NCBI RefSeq assembly: GCF_016469335.1
Contig: NZ_CP059888.1
Location: 2,232,001 to 2,296,000 of the forward strand
Direction of reading: 5' to 3'
DNA: 64,000 bases
Source: Flocculibacter collagenilyticus
GTDB lineage: Bacteria > Pseudomonadota > Gammaproteobacteria > Enterobacterales > Alteromonadaceae
Of this stretch, positions 9,285 through 18,984 are shown in pieces (within the stretch, counting starts at the first letter, position 1; each line of letters begins with the position of its first letter). The translations under genes were made by a program, and so were the position numbers. The notes under the pieces are model-generated. The model had not been told where the DNA came from. It saw only the letters and a program-made list of their open reading frames with translations, and did not search any database.

Positions 9285-11295
9285 ACCTAAGTAACAGAGT
9301 ATTAAGTAACAATTTAGACTTTAGCTGCCAACGCTGAATTCGGGATAATCTTTCTATTTCTTTACTTGCTTGGCTAGCTAACTTATCTATTAAATCTTCT
9401 ACTTCTACATTCAATCCCGTGTCCCAATCGATATAATTGGGGTATTCAATAAGTGAGCAGTAAGCTAGCTCCTCAAGAGATTTATTACTTTCTCTTCGAT
9501 TAATTGGCACATGATCTTTTGTAAGCCCCCAACCTGCATAAAATGGCTGCCCCCATGTATGAACCTCCACGCCAAAAATTAATGCCTCAAATCCACTTAA
9601 GGAGGTCATTGTATGAATTTCATCGATATGAGGAAAAATTTGATATAAAGAGACATTAAATTCAATTAGATTAGTACACGATGATAAGCACTTTTCAGAT
9701 AAGCTCCCATTACGATTTCCTGAAACTACGTCTGGATGGGGTTTGTAAATAATGAATGCATCAGGCTCCGCTTTCCTTACTGCAAATAGTAACTCTTCGT
9801 TACTTTTAATACGAGGACTTCCAAACTGAATTGAGGCATCTCCATCAACTTGTCCTACAACTAAAATGACTTTATTTGATGTAATGGGTCGGCAAAAGTT
9901 AGCTGTTAAACCAACATTATATTTACTTACGCCTGATGTTCTAATTCTAAAAAGCAATGCCTTAGCACGAGCACACTGTTGTTCAGTTAAACTTATGCTT
10001 TGAATTAACTCTTCTAGATCGCTTGGCTTCTGACTATTAAAATAAATCCCATTTTCATCTAGAGATAAGGAAGAAGGAGGGCATAAATTAGAACCTAAAC
10101 CTGATGAGCGAATAAAGCCATCTTCAACGCGAATGCAGCTTTCAAGATCAGGATATTTCATTCCCCAAACAGCAATTCGATCATTAGGAGATACTGACTG
10201 TGGTAGCTTTTTCTTAAAAATTAGCTTTTCCGCCCTATTGGCACAAAAGCGTGTCATAAATGCTTTTTTCCAAGATGAAAAACCAACCAAATACAAGTTT
10301 TTTATCAATACGTTAGTGTTTTTCTGCTTAGCAATAAGCGCAATAACATCTTCAATCTCGCAACGTTTTCCACTTACTGGATTAAAGTAAAGTGGGTAAT
10401 CAATTAGCGAAGCAGCTACTAGTGACAATAAATCTGCTTTTTTTCTACGCGTGTTTTTCTTAACATCGGTTGTCAGTCCCCATCCTGCATAAAAAGGCAT
10501 TCCAAAGCAATAAACTGGTTTACCTAAAATTAATGCTTCAAAGCCCATTTGAGAAGAAACCGTATATACAACATCTGCCTCATTTATTAAGGCATGAGGG
10601 TGACACCCTTCACTTATTAGAGTGCAATTTTTCGGAAGTTTTTTTAGCGCTTTAGATAAAACGCCCTTTTTTTTGCCAAAGCGGGTATCCGGATGTGTTC
10701 TTATTAACAGCTGAGCACTGGGGTGGTTTAACCTTGCCTGAGACAGCATTTCGTAAAAGTCATTCTCTGTGGCCTCAGCTCCTTCGATACCTAGATCCCC
10801 TGCAACCTGATCAATTATGAGAATTTTTTCTGCTTTTATTGAATCTATTTTTTTTGCTAAAGATAAAGGTAGTTTATTATTCTGGTATATATTGTACTTT
10901 GTAATACCATGCTGCTTTACTTGCTGTACTATTTTCTCAGCGCGTTTTAACTCTGCATCACTGTGAGAACGCTTTATCAATAACTCTAAACGACATTCGC
11001 TTCGTGCATCATAGTAAATACCAAAATCATCACGTACCAATGAAACCTGAAAACCTTTCTTCTCAGGATGCCCTATGTAACCAATAAAGCCATCCTCTAA
11101 ATGTAAGAAGGCGCATCCTTCTTTCTGTGCGTGTAATTTAGTTATTTTCGCCGTTTTCTTATTTCCCCAACCTACAAATACATCACCTTCCATAACCTCA
11201 GATGAAGCCGTGTGTAGCATTAGATCTTGTTCAAGACAGGCTACTGCAATACGCTTTCTATTTAACAAACCCTTTGAACAAGTGAACATAGCCAT
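9274..11295 (-). CDS. kpsC: KpsC, capsule linker beta-Kdo transferase (two-domain)
   Basis: A 673-residue protein, close to the usual KpsC length, made of two similar GT-B-like halves. Each half ends in the family signature FYAGWGLT, preceded by VSSQMGFEALILGKPVYCFG in the first half and TSLSGFEALIFGVEVHTWG in the second. KpsC extends the poly-Kdo linker on lysophosphatidylglycerol after KpsS adds the first Kdo. It is the last gene of the capsule cluster and is separated from the preceding cistron by 430 bp containing a hairpin and a promoter candidate, so it may be transcribed separately. The ribosome binding site is weak (AGAGAA). Confidence 0.95.
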   Translation of the reverse strand: MAMFTCSKGLLNRKRIAVACLEQDLMLHTASSEVMEGDVFVGWGNKKTAKITKLHAQKEGCAFLHLEDGFIGYIGHPEKKGFQVSLVRDDFGIYYDARSECRLELLIKRSHSDAELKRAEKIVQQVKQHGITKYNIYQNNKLPLSLAKKIDSIKAEKILIIDQVAGDLGIEGAEATENDFYEMLSQARLNHPSAQLLIRTHPDTRFGKKKGVLSKALKKLPKNCTLISEGCHPHALINEADVVYTVSSQMGFEALILGKPVYCFGMPFYAGWGLTTDVKKNTRRKKADLLSLVAASLIDYPLYFNPVSGKRCEIEDVIALIAKQKNTNVLIKNLYLVGFSSWKKAFMTRFCANRAEKLIFKKKLPQSVSPNDRIAVWGMKYPDLESCIRVEDGFIRSSGLGSNLCPPSSLSLDENGIYFNSQKPSDLEELIQSISLTEQQCARAKALLFRIRTSGVSKYNVGLTANFCRPITSNKVILVVGQVDGDASIQFGSPRIKSNEELLFAVRKAEPDAFIIYKPHPDVVSGNRNGSLSEKCLSSCTNLIEFNVSLYQIFPHIDEIHTMTSLSGFEALIFGVEVHTWGQPFYAGWGLTKDHVPINRRESNKSLEELAYCSLIEYPNYIDWDTGLNVEVEDLIDKLASQASKEIERLSRIQRWQLKSKLLLNTLLLRFKY

Positions 11296-11316
11296 ATGTG
11301 TTCTCTGCTATTTACT

Positions 11317-11345
11317 ATTTAAAATATCTATCAGGATTAGTGCAA
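11317..11345 (-). promoter_or_regulatory. Candidate sigma-70 promoter for kpsC
   Basis: On the minus strand TTGCAC (11345-11340) and TTAAAT (11322-11317) are separated by 17 bp and lie just upstream of the kpsC ATG. The -35 box is good and the -10 box weak. It would allow kpsC to be expressed independently of the main kps transcript. Confidence 0.35.
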
Positions 11346-11685
11346 AATGCGATTATCCTGCCCAACACCAAGCAAATTAAGCTCCTTCACGCGAAAAATA
11401 GGGGCTCTATTCGCAGGGCAAACTATTTAACATGATATGGACTCTGCATTTCATTAAACGATTTAATCAATATTATCGTAATTTAATTCACGCAAAATCT
11501 GCTCACCACCTGTTTGCACGCGTTGCGCAATCTTGGAATGTTAAGTTAAGTCTGACAAGAATAGATTATTTAATTGTAATAACTAAAGCTTTTCGAACAA
11601 TGAAAAACGCATTTTAATAATTTGATATCTAGAAAACTTTTTGATTTATTATCTTCTGTAAAAATAATCCGAATTATAAATTACT
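11346..11685. other. Intergenic region without recognised gene
   Basis: The roughly 430-bp gap between the GT/HAD gene and kpsC holds a hairpin at its left-strand end and the kpsC promoter candidate. A 61-codon frame at 11432-11617 on the plus strand runs against the operon, lacks a good ribosome binding site and resembles nothing I know, so I do not call it a gene. Confidence 0.5.
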
Positions 11686-11717
11686 CATCTCGATAGCTTA
11701 TGAAAGCTACCGAGATG
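11686..11717 (-). terminator. Strong hairpin downstream of the GT/HAD gene
   Basis: Arms CATCTCGATAGCTT (11686-11699) and AAGCTACCGAGATG (11704-11717) pair over 14 bp; the one mismatch is a G-U wobble on the minus-strand RNA. It begins 9 bp past the stop of the 1195-codon gene. The following sequence (AGTAATTTATAATT) is AT-rich but has no uniform U-run, so it may be a terminator, an attenuator or an mRNA-stabilising hairpin. Confidence 0.5.
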
Positions 11718-11725
11718 AAAGAAGC

Positions 11726-14700
11726 TTAATTAAATTGCTTAATATAAAACTTACCTAACTTTCTAAAAGTCTTATTTTTACTATCAGAAAAAAATGCATC
11801 TGGATCTCTATTAAACTTCCTTAATTTGTTTTCATTCCTTAGCACGGCCCTCATAACTAAAGACATTGTTTTGCCAGGAAGTTTGTTTGGTTCCTTAACT
11901 AAAGTCACTTTATTTTCTTTCACCAATGGATTATTAATTGGCTTATTCTTATGATTTTTAACATATGGAATTCTAAAGAAAACTTCTGTTCCGGCACGCC
12001 AAACTGTTTGCTTTAATAGTTTATCTGATAATGGGCCATTTTGTCTTGGAGGTATCATGTATCTCCAGCCTGCTCCCGCAAAGTTATCGTCAAAAGTTAC
12101 TCCTTCAAATAATTCTGTATCCCTGCCGCTTGGTTTTGTCAAAGTATTCGACCATACAGAAAAACATGAGCTGTTATCAAAATAAACCCCCTCAATAGAC
12201 GAGCCAAATTTATCCATAACATCCTTAGCGAATGCAACAATCCCTGATTGCATTTTAGGGATAAACTCTCGCTTAACGTCCTCGCCTTCAGTTGATTCAA
12301 ATACAGGCATATAAGATTGGCCACTCTTAACCATTTTAATAAATGAACCATCTATATTTGAGAAGACGACTTCAAATGCCAGACCTAACCTACAAATAGG
12401 ATGTAAAGAATGGGCAGGATTTACAAAGTCCCCAGCAAATGCTTTTATGATTTGGCCTTTCTTCTTTAACTTTAATGCGCTCTCAAAGGTCATTAAGTAA
12501 TAACCCCCAATATCTCGATTAAGAAGTTTGATCATGGCATCTTGCATTGTGCCAGCATACCCAATATCAACTACAGCAACATTCTTATTTAAATCATTTA
12601 GACCTTTATCTTCAAAATATTGAAGAAGTAGCTCACCTTCGCTCATTGCACTATCAACAATCTGAGCTGACAGCGCCATTGTTAAATTATATAAATTATC
12701 TTTGAGCTCATTAGTATTAATTATGGTATTCAAGCCAAGCTCTTTAAACCCATGAAGTTCCAGAAGCTCTTCAGGTATCAGCTCAGGGTTATAGCCTAAC
12801 TTATTTTCAAAAAATGATAGCAATGTGCCGCTGTAAAATGCTGAACGAGCCACAACACTCAAATCTTGTTGATTTCTTATTGAAGCAACCCTGGCACTTC
12901 TTCGTGATGCTAGCAAATAATGTGATTTAGGCGCGTTCTCGTAATATGGAGACAGTTCATCATAGACTTTTTTTATTATTTCTCCATCTCTCGCTAAGAA
13001 GTATAAATCAGTTATTCCATCTTCTATTGCTTGCTCAATAATCCATTTTGTGTACGAAAAGAACATACATCCAAGGCCTAAATACCCCAAGTTGAACACA
13101 CTTCCATGATAAAAAGTATCTCCCCAATAAGGGAACTTCGGGTCATCGTAGATGCGATTAGCACACATACCCACAGTTATAGATTCAGATAAAGATGCCT
13201 TATTTCTGTTCTTAAAAAACAAGTTATTAGCAGGTTTATTCTTATAAAATAAATCTAAAGTTCTAGGTGTATGTAACGCTCTAATTTCTTTATCTCTTGC
13301 AGCTTTAATGTCACCGTGTACATTATCACCAATATGAAGGATAGTTTTTGGATTGGATATACCTAATTTATCCATTAAATATGTATATAAATGACCTTCA
13401 TGCTTTTTTAATCCAATTTCTGAAGAAACAAATAGCGCTTGATACCCATGAATATTATTTTTAGCTAAAATTCTTTCAATCGTCTTATGGCTAAGATACA
13501 TGTCCGAAGTGATAATCACCTGTTTACCTAATGATTTTGCCATTCGAAATAGTTCCATACCAGAAGGTCTTGGATACAATAATTGAACTTCCGCCTCAAT
13601 TTCGACACTCTTGATAGCATTTATTAACGACAAGTCAGTTAAATGTGCAAGATTTGCCAATTCTTGATAGATCTCGTCAATTGTAATCTCGTACGTTAAA
13701 TCTTCTTCATTGATACCCTCTTCAAGAGCTTGTTCGTTATATTCTCGGAGCTTTTTCTTGAGGTTTTGCTCTGCTTTTACTCGTACTAGCGTAAATTCAT
13801 TCACAATCCCGTTAGTAAGTTCGCAAACTTCATCCTCGATGTACCTAAACAAATCTACAGGTTTTGCGAAGGGTCTAACAAGAAGTGTATCAAAAATATC
13901 AAATGAAACTGTTTTCACATGAGGATTAGAGATTTGCTTAAACCACTCTTCTTTATTTTTTACAATTGCCTTTGTATTTTCACAGCCCGTTTCAACTAAT
14001 TTTCGTATAGCTACGTGAGGCTTTGCTGCTTCAATAAATTCAACTAAATACTTATCAAAATCAGCATGGATTGGATTGGCGACTAACTGCTCGAAGATCT
14101 TATTTGAACTTTGTGTTTTGGTAGCCAAGAAGTCAGAATAATTTACGCAATAACTCGTAATAAAGTTGTGCAACCAATCACCTGTATACAAGGTATTAAT
14201 TGTGAGCGGCATCAGTCGAGATAGAATAAATGCAAGTACGTGATCTTGATCTCTTTTACTCAACACAAAGTCTGAATCAACCAGAGTTTGAAAGCTCTCA
14301 GATACAACCTCAATATGGCTATTACCATACATATATACTGGAAGCTGCATAAATGCAGCCTGAAATGCAATACTTGAAGAAGTAGAGATAACACCGTCAA
14401 CTAATGGTAAAAGGTATTGTGATACGCCATCTAAGGAATCAAATACGGGTTCATATATGAAATTACTAAAATTACTTTTCAGAAATGCAACTGTATCACT
14501 ATTAATAGGGGTATCTTTCGTATGCCTAGTAACATACTGGGTTACTACGACACCCACGTCATCTGGCACTTGAGCTAATACACTTATCAAAAAATCCATT
14601 TGATTTCGGTGTGCTGTATGAAAATCGAAAGAAAAATAGCCTGAAACTTGTAACGGAAGCAGTAATAACTTTCTAAATTTGTTCTCAGGGTCAAGAGATT

Positions 14701-15313
14701 GACGCGTGAAAGGGGTGTACGAAGATAAATATCCCTCAAAATAGGTCTCTCTTATACCTTTTACCAGCTTCAATTCTTTCGCTGTAGCCTGATAATTTTG
14801 AATATCATCCTTAAAAATGCTCATAGCTGAATCTTTAAAAAAGCCACAAGGGTCGAGTAGCGTTAACTCAGGTAGTGGTACTCTCGAAAAAAAGCCAGGC
14901 ATCATATGCAAACAAGGAACGTCAGAAAATAAGTTTTTAATTACATTGTTAGGTGACTCCCACGAGATTATTAACTCAGGGACAAAACCATTCAGCTTGT
15001 TTTCGTAAAAAGAAGCCAGATCATTCAGCTTCTGCTTATCATGGCATTCATAATTTATCTTTGCAGAATGCTCTGCATTACGATAAACACTCAAGATTTC
15101 AGGAAGATCTACTTTAATTATGTTCAATCCCGAAAATTCAACTCCTTGATTTATACACTCTTCATAAACATGCTTAGATGTAAATACTGTAATCTCATGA
15201 CCAAACTTTAATAAGTTTTGAGCCTGGCGGTTTATTGTATTTTTTAATGCTCCGGCGCGAAAAAATGGGTTTTGCTGTTCAACAAGTGACTCTAGATAGT
15301 AAAGGATTTTCAT
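11726..15313 (-). CDS. Large capsule protein: GT-B-like domain fused to COG5610-type HAD module
   Basis: A 1195-residue cytoplasmic protein. Residues about 1-400 look like a GT-B glycosyltransferase-like domain; the segment DGVISTSSSIAFQAAFMQLP near 307-326 recalls the capsule-synthesis domains of KpsC/KpsS. A HAD module follows with DIFDT at 472-476, VIITSDMY (motif II) and GDNVHGD (motif IV). The last 500 residues carry FLARDGEII and SRRSAR segments, which I associate with COG5610 proteins of polysaccharide clusters. The usual second Asp of HAD phosphatases (DxD) is Phe474. It is the only candidate polymer-synthesising gene in the cluster. Acceptor, donor and reaction are unknown. Confidence 0.82.
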   Translation of the reverse strand: MKILYYLESLVEQQNPFFRAGALKNTINRQAQNLLKFGHEITVFTSKHVYEECINQGVEFSGLNIIKVDLPEILSVYRNAEHSAKINYECHDKQKLNDLASFYENKLNGFVPELIISWESPNNVIKNLFSDVPCLHMMPGFFSRVPLPELTLLDPCGFFKDSAMSIFKDDIQNYQATAKELKLVKGIRETYFEGYLSSYTPFTRQSLDPENKFRKLLLLPLQVSGYFSFDFHTAHRNQMDFLISVLAQVPDDVGVVVTQYVTRHTKDTPINSDTVAFLKSNFSNFIYEPVFDSLDGVSQYLLPLVDGVISTSSSIAFQAAFMQLPVYMYGNSHIEVVSESFQTLVDSDFVLSKRDQDHVLAFILSRLMPLTINTLYTGDWLHNFITSYCVNYSDFLATKTQSSNKIFEQLVANPIHADFDKYLVEFIEAAKPHVAIRKLVETGCENTKAIVKNKEEWFKQISNPHVKTVSFDIFDTLLVRPFAKPVDLFRYIEDEVCELTNGIVNEFTLVRVKAEQNLKKKLREYNEQALEEGINEEDLTYEITIDEIYQELANLAHLTDLSLINAIKSVEIEAEVQLLYPRPSGMELFRMAKSLGKQVIITSDMYLSHKTIERILAKNNIHGYQALFVSSEIGLKKHEGHLYTYLMDKLGISNPKTILHIGDNVHGDIKAARDKEIRALHTPRTLDLFYKNKPANNLFFKNRNKASLSESITVGMCANRIYDDPKFPYWGDTFYHGSVFNLGYLGLGCMFFSYTKWIIEQAIEDGITDLYFLARDGEIIKKVYDELSPYYENAPKSHYLLASRRSARVASIRNQQDLSVVARSAFYSGTLLSFFENKLGYNPELIPEELLELHGFKELGLNTIINTNELKDNLYNLTMALSAQIVDSAMSEGELLLQYFEDKGLNDLNKNVAVVDIGYAGTMQDAMIKLLNRDIGGYYLMTFESALKLKKKGQIIKAFAGDFVNPAHSLHPICRLGLAFEVVFSNIDGSFIKMVKSGQSYMPVFESTEGEDVKREFIPKMQSGIVAFAKDVMDKFGSSIEGVYFDNSSCFSVWSNTLTKPSGRDTELFEGVTFDDNFAGAGWRYMIPPRQNGPLSDKLLKQTVWRAGTEVFFRIPYVKNHKNKPINNPLVKENKVTLVKEPNKLPGKTMSLVMRAVLRNENKLRKFNRDPDAFFSDSKNKTFRKLGKFYIKQFN

Positions 15314-15510
15314 ATGTAACCAATTGTAAATTTAATTTGTAATTTTTTGCTGCAAATTATTTGCTAGTTCAAACTAATGAACTAATCTCTTCGCCATTAG
15401 TTGACGACAACTTCATTTATAAAACTACTGCTCCATGTGCTACCCTATATGTCCTTTGTTGCTACTTGCTTGTATATACACTTCTGTTGAACGCGCATTT
15501 ATTAAAAAAT

Positions 15511-17139
15511 TCATAATGCCAAAATCACCGCTGCTGATGCAGCAATTTGATATATAACTTGCGAAATATCTTTTGTTAACTGGAACGACTTTTCATCTGG
15601 CTTTGCCAATACAAATATTTCATCACCCGCTTCAATTAACATTTCATTATTGAGTTGCTCATTAATGTTTATAAGTGCACCATTTTGCTTCATAAGTAAG
15701 ATATTCATATCATCAATATCTCCAGAAGCTTCACCTGCATGATTAATGAACTCTGATGCATCCATATTATTCTGATAAGCTACAGCTGTTGGAAATAGCA
15801 CTTCACCGTGCACCATTACTAGGTTTCGTTTTGCAGGTATAACAATTCGGTCTCCCTGTTGAAGATAAATGCTTGATAAGTCTGCGTTATCGGTTAATAG
15901 CACCTGCCCTTTTGTTTCAACTTTACGCGCTTTTTCAATCCACATAAGAATTGTTTCAGCTTCATTTTTACGAAGTTGCGCAGCTTCATTTGTTTCACTG
16001 CGAGCAGTTAGCACACTTTGTTCAAGAGCATTTAATGACGAGTTAAGCATTTCTTTTTGACGAACAGCAACAGAGGGCCTAAACAGTTGGATTGCTTGAC
16101 GGTTTGATAACGGAGTAAATTCAACTTGATTAATTACATCGATTAACCTAGAACCAACAGGCATCACTAGTTCTGTTGAAGAGTGATGTTCTCCAATTAA
16201 CTCGATTGATAGCTGAGATTGGCGCATCTGAGAGGTTACTTTAATTAAAGAATCTGGCGCTACTGTTACGCCATCTAATTCGTTAATGCTAAATTGCTTT
16301 ACATTTATTTCTTTACTATCGGCTATGTCACTTGATGAAATAATCGTGACATGAGTTGCAGACTGTTTAGGTGCAACTGATTGTAAAATAGGCTTCAGAA
16401 GTGTATTCGATTGCTTTACTTCATAGCTCCCTTCAAAACCAACTTCCCCTTCAATAGCCACGGTGCCTTGTCTTACCCCAACAAAAATAACGTCACCGTC
16501 TTGCAGTTGTAGGTAGGGCATTTCACCTTTCTGTATAAAATCATACAGATCGATAGCTTGAATTGTTTTATTATGTCTCTTCACTGCTATTTGGCGTAGA
16601 CTACCAATATCGGTACGTACGCCGCCAGCTTGGTCAATAAACCTTAAGATACTGTCGCCACTTTGCCCTTCATAAAGGCCTGGCTGCTTAACTAAACCAG
16701 AAAGAAACACTTTAACTTTTTGAGTTGATAATAACGTGATGTAACTCTCAACATTCTTTTTATAAACACGATTAATGCTTTTCAGAAATACTTTGTTTAG
16801 TTCAGTATTGGTCACACCTTGCAGCTTTATTGGGCCAACTTCAGGAATAATAATATTACCTTGCGGGTCTACCACTACTTCAGATTGATATTTAAAGCCT
16901 CCCCACACTTGAACTAACAATTTATCACCTTGAGCTATTTTATAGTTCGGGTTTACTGCTGCAAAAGATGCTTGTTTGAAGCCCCCATTAAATAACCAGC
17001 TACCATAAAATTTATTAACGGAAGAGTCCTGTATTGACTCTTTCGTTTCAGCGCTAGCATTGGGCTGAATATTTAAGCTCGCAAGCGTTTGCGCACTAAA
17101 AATACAAAATAAAATATAACCAAAAAGTTGTCTTAACAT
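15511..17139 (-). CDS. kpsD: KpsD-like periplasmic/outer-membrane polysaccharide export protein
   Basis: A 542-residue protein with an N-terminal signal peptide (LFGYILFCIFSAQTLA). The Poly_export motif GDKLLVQVWGG and the following VDPQGNIIIPEVGPIKLQG are diagnostic of OPX family proteins; SLBB-type repeats follow (VKVFLSGLVKQPGLYEG; VAIEGEVGFEGSYEV; VMVHGEVLFPTAVAY). KpsD connects the inner-membrane KpsMTE exporter to the outer membrane for capsule secretion. It overlaps kpsE by one base (TAATG), showing translational coupling. No lipobox is seen, as in E. coli KpsD. Confidence 0.93.
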   Translation of the reverse strand: MLRQLFGYILFCIFSAQTLASLNIQPNASAETKESIQDSSVNKFYGSWLFNGGFKQASFAAVNPNYKIAQGDKLLVQVWGGFKYQSEVVVDPQGNIIIPEVGPIKLQGVTNTELNKVFLKSINRVYKKNVESYITLLSTQKVKVFLSGLVKQPGLYEGQSGDSILRFIDQAGGVRTDIGSLRQIAVKRHNKTIQAIDLYDFIQKGEMPYLQLQDGDVIFVGVRQGTVAIEGEVGFEGSYEVKQSNTLLKPILQSVAPKQSATHVTIISSSDIADSKEINVKQFSINELDGVTVAPDSLIKVTSQMRQSQLSIELIGEHHSSTELVMPVGSRLIDVINQVEFTPLSNRQAIQLFRPSVAVRQKEMLNSSLNALEQSVLTARSETNEAAQLRKNEAETILMWIEKARKVETKGQVLLTDNADLSSIYLQQGDRIVIPAKRNLVMVHGEVLFPTAVAYQNNMDASEFINHAGEASGDIDDMNILLMKQNGALININEQLNNEMLIEAGDEIFVLAKPDEKSFQLTKDISQVIYQIAASAAVILAL

Positions 17140-18341
17140 TAGCTGTGCTCCTTAATAACAGCATGAGCAAAACGAGCTATTCCATAAACAGCAAGTAATA
17201 GGGTCAAAAACGTAATAATGTTGTAAAGTCGACGTGGGTATTTGTCTTCTTCGGCTAAAGCAGGATTCTCAATTATCAAAAAGTGCTTTAGTTTTCTGAA
17301 TGCTTCCGTTCTAATTTTCTCTAAACTCACAAGAGAAGTTTGGTATAAATCAGAAGCTAACTTTGCGTTTAGTGTTAAATCTTGATAATCAACATGAATT
17401 TTATTTAATGAAGACTGATCATGGCTAGTCAGTCGTGCTTTTTGTATTTCCAGTTGTTTATTTAATGAGTTTAGCTCTATATTTTTTGACTTAACGGCTG
17501 ATGAATCTGACTGCATGTAAGCCATTAAAGATTTAAGCTCAGTTTCTGCCGCAATTATTTTTGATTCTAATTCATTAATAGCACCAACCAGCGCTGAGCT
17601 ATGTTGTTCGGGGCTAAAAATATTATTTTCATCTTGAAATTTAACAACATCAGCCTGTGTCTTTTTAAATTCTTGATAAGCACGCTGTACTTCTTCTTGA
17701 GCAAACCTTAGCTGATCCTCGACCATATTTTGCCCAAGCTTATTAATAAATTGCTCACTGATTTTTAAAATCGTTTCAGCCACGTGTAACGAGTACTCTG
17801 CATTAAACGTTTGAACTTCAACCGAGATGATTTCAGACATTTCATCATATTTAATGTTGATATGCTTTTTATAGAAATCTAAATATGCTTCTGTAGAACT
17901 ATCGCGTTCTAAGCGGCTAATTATATCGTATTTAGTATCTTCATAATGACGCTTCAATGCCAGTGCTTTATCTAGCTGAAGTGCCATATCACGAGATTGA
18001 ATATACTCTTTCACGATTAATGCATCACGCGTTGAAGGCGAAGCACTACCAAGTGAAGCAAGTCCAAACACAGGTACATCAGTAGAATTTCCTTGCTTAA
18101 CAACAAATTGGGATACACTGACATATCTAGGTGATGCCACTCCTAAATAATATATAATCACTAAAATCGCAGCTAAGACCACTATCGCAAACGAGCCAAG
18201 TTTAGCCCATGTGTAATAAGCTGAACGACGCGCATTTAGATAAGCTTTTGAGTCAAAAACAAACCTTGCAGGATCACGCTTTAATTTATTTAATTTCCGT
18301 TTTAATTTCGGTTTATTAATGTCTAACATAATAGCTTTCAT
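17139..18341 (-). CDS. kpsE: KpsE-like inner-membrane polysaccharide co-polymerase/export protein
   Basis: About 400 residues with two membrane segments, one near the N terminus (SFAIVVLAAILVIIYYLGVA) and one at the C terminus (IITFLTLLLAVYGIARFA), enclosing a long periplasmic coiled-coil region. This is the PCP-3 layout of KpsE, with the segment NPALAEEDKYPRRLYN before the last helix. It bridges the ABC exporter and KpsD. The frame extends to a GTG at 18368, inside kpsT; the ATGs at 18341 and 18329 are both possible and neither has a strong ribosome binding site. It lies between kpsT and kpsD in one operon. Confidence 0.92.
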   Translation of the reverse strand: MKAIMLDINKPKLKRKLNKLKRDPARFVFDSKAYLNARRSAYYTWAKLGSFAIVVLAAILVIIYYLGVASPRYVSVSQFVVKQGNSTDVPVFGLASLGSASPSTRDALIVKEYIQSRDMALQLDKALALKRHYEDTKYDIISRLERDSSTEAYLDFYKKHINIKYDEMSEIISVEVQTFNAEYSLHVAETILKISEQFINKLGQNMVEDQLRFAQEEVQRAYQEFKKTQADVVKFQDENNIFSPEQHSSALVGAINELESKIIAAETELKSLMAYMQSDSSAVKSKNIELNSLNKQLEIQKARLTSHDQSSLNKIHVDYQDLTLNAKLASDLYQTSLVSLEKIRTEAFRKLKHFLIIENPALAEEDKYPRRLYNIITFLTLLLAVYGIARFAHAVIKEHS

Positions 18342-18984
18342 ATTCTTCAATAGCAGTTTCAAGTTCACTGAAAAAAAGTAAATCTTGGTCTTTAATCAAC
18401 AAGCCAGCTTCACAGTGTTTTCGAAGTTCAGTCAAACTATGGTTAACCATAATGACTTTTGTTTTTTTATACTTTTCTATTAATAAGTCTTCACATTTCT
18501 GTTTGAAATTTGCGTCACCTACTGCAGTTAGCTCGTCAATTAATAACACATCAAAATCAGAGTCAAAGGCCATTGTTAAGCCAAAAGCAACTCGTGAACG
18601 CATCCCACTTGAAAAGTGTTTAACTGGTTCATCAAAAAACTTACCAATTTCGGCAAAGTCACTGACTTTTTGCTCGATCGGTCCCGTATTAGCGTAACCG
18701 TGTATTCGCGCCACAAACCTTACATTTTCTCTTGCAGTCATAGAGCCTTGTAAACCACCTTGTAAACCAAGTGGCCAAGAGATGTTCTTGTTAGAAGAAA
18801 TACTGCCCTTATTAGGGATATCAGCCCCACCCAACATTCGGATTAGTGTCGACTTACCCGCACCATTTGGACCTAAAACACCTATGCTTACATTTGTTGG
18901 GATAGTAAGGTTAATATCTTTTAAAACGTAATGTCGGCCTTGCTTGGTACGATAATACTTACTTAAATTTTTAAGCTGAATCAT
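18316..18984 (-). CDS. kpsT: KpsT, capsule ABC exporter ATPase
   Basis: A 222-residue ATPase from the ATG at 18984, which overlaps the kpsM stop (ATGA); the longer frame to 19044 lies wholly inside kpsM. Walker A GPNGAGKST, signature FSSGMRSR, Walker B DFDVLLIDE and the H-loop NHS are all visible. It powers export of the lipid-linked polymer through KpsM. The short length and the lack of an extra C-terminal sugar-binding domain fit group 2 capsule exporters rather than Wzt O-antigen exporters that read the chain end. Confidence 0.96.
   Translation of the reverse strand: MIQLKNLSKYYRTKQGRHYVLKDINLTIPTNVSIGVLGPNGAGKSTLIRMLGGADIPNKGSISSNKNISWPLGLQGGLQGSMTARENVRFVARIHGYANTGPIEQKVSDFAEIGKFFDEPVKHFSSGMRSRVAFGLTMAFDSDFDVLLIDELTAVGDANFKQKCEDLLIEKYKKTKVIMVNHSLTELRKHCEAGLLIKDQDLLFFSELETAIEEYESYYVRH

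Noticed and set aside
11432-11617. 61-codon plus-strand frame in the kpsC upstream gap
   Set aside because: It opposes the operon, lacks a ribosome binding site and has no recognisable similarity.
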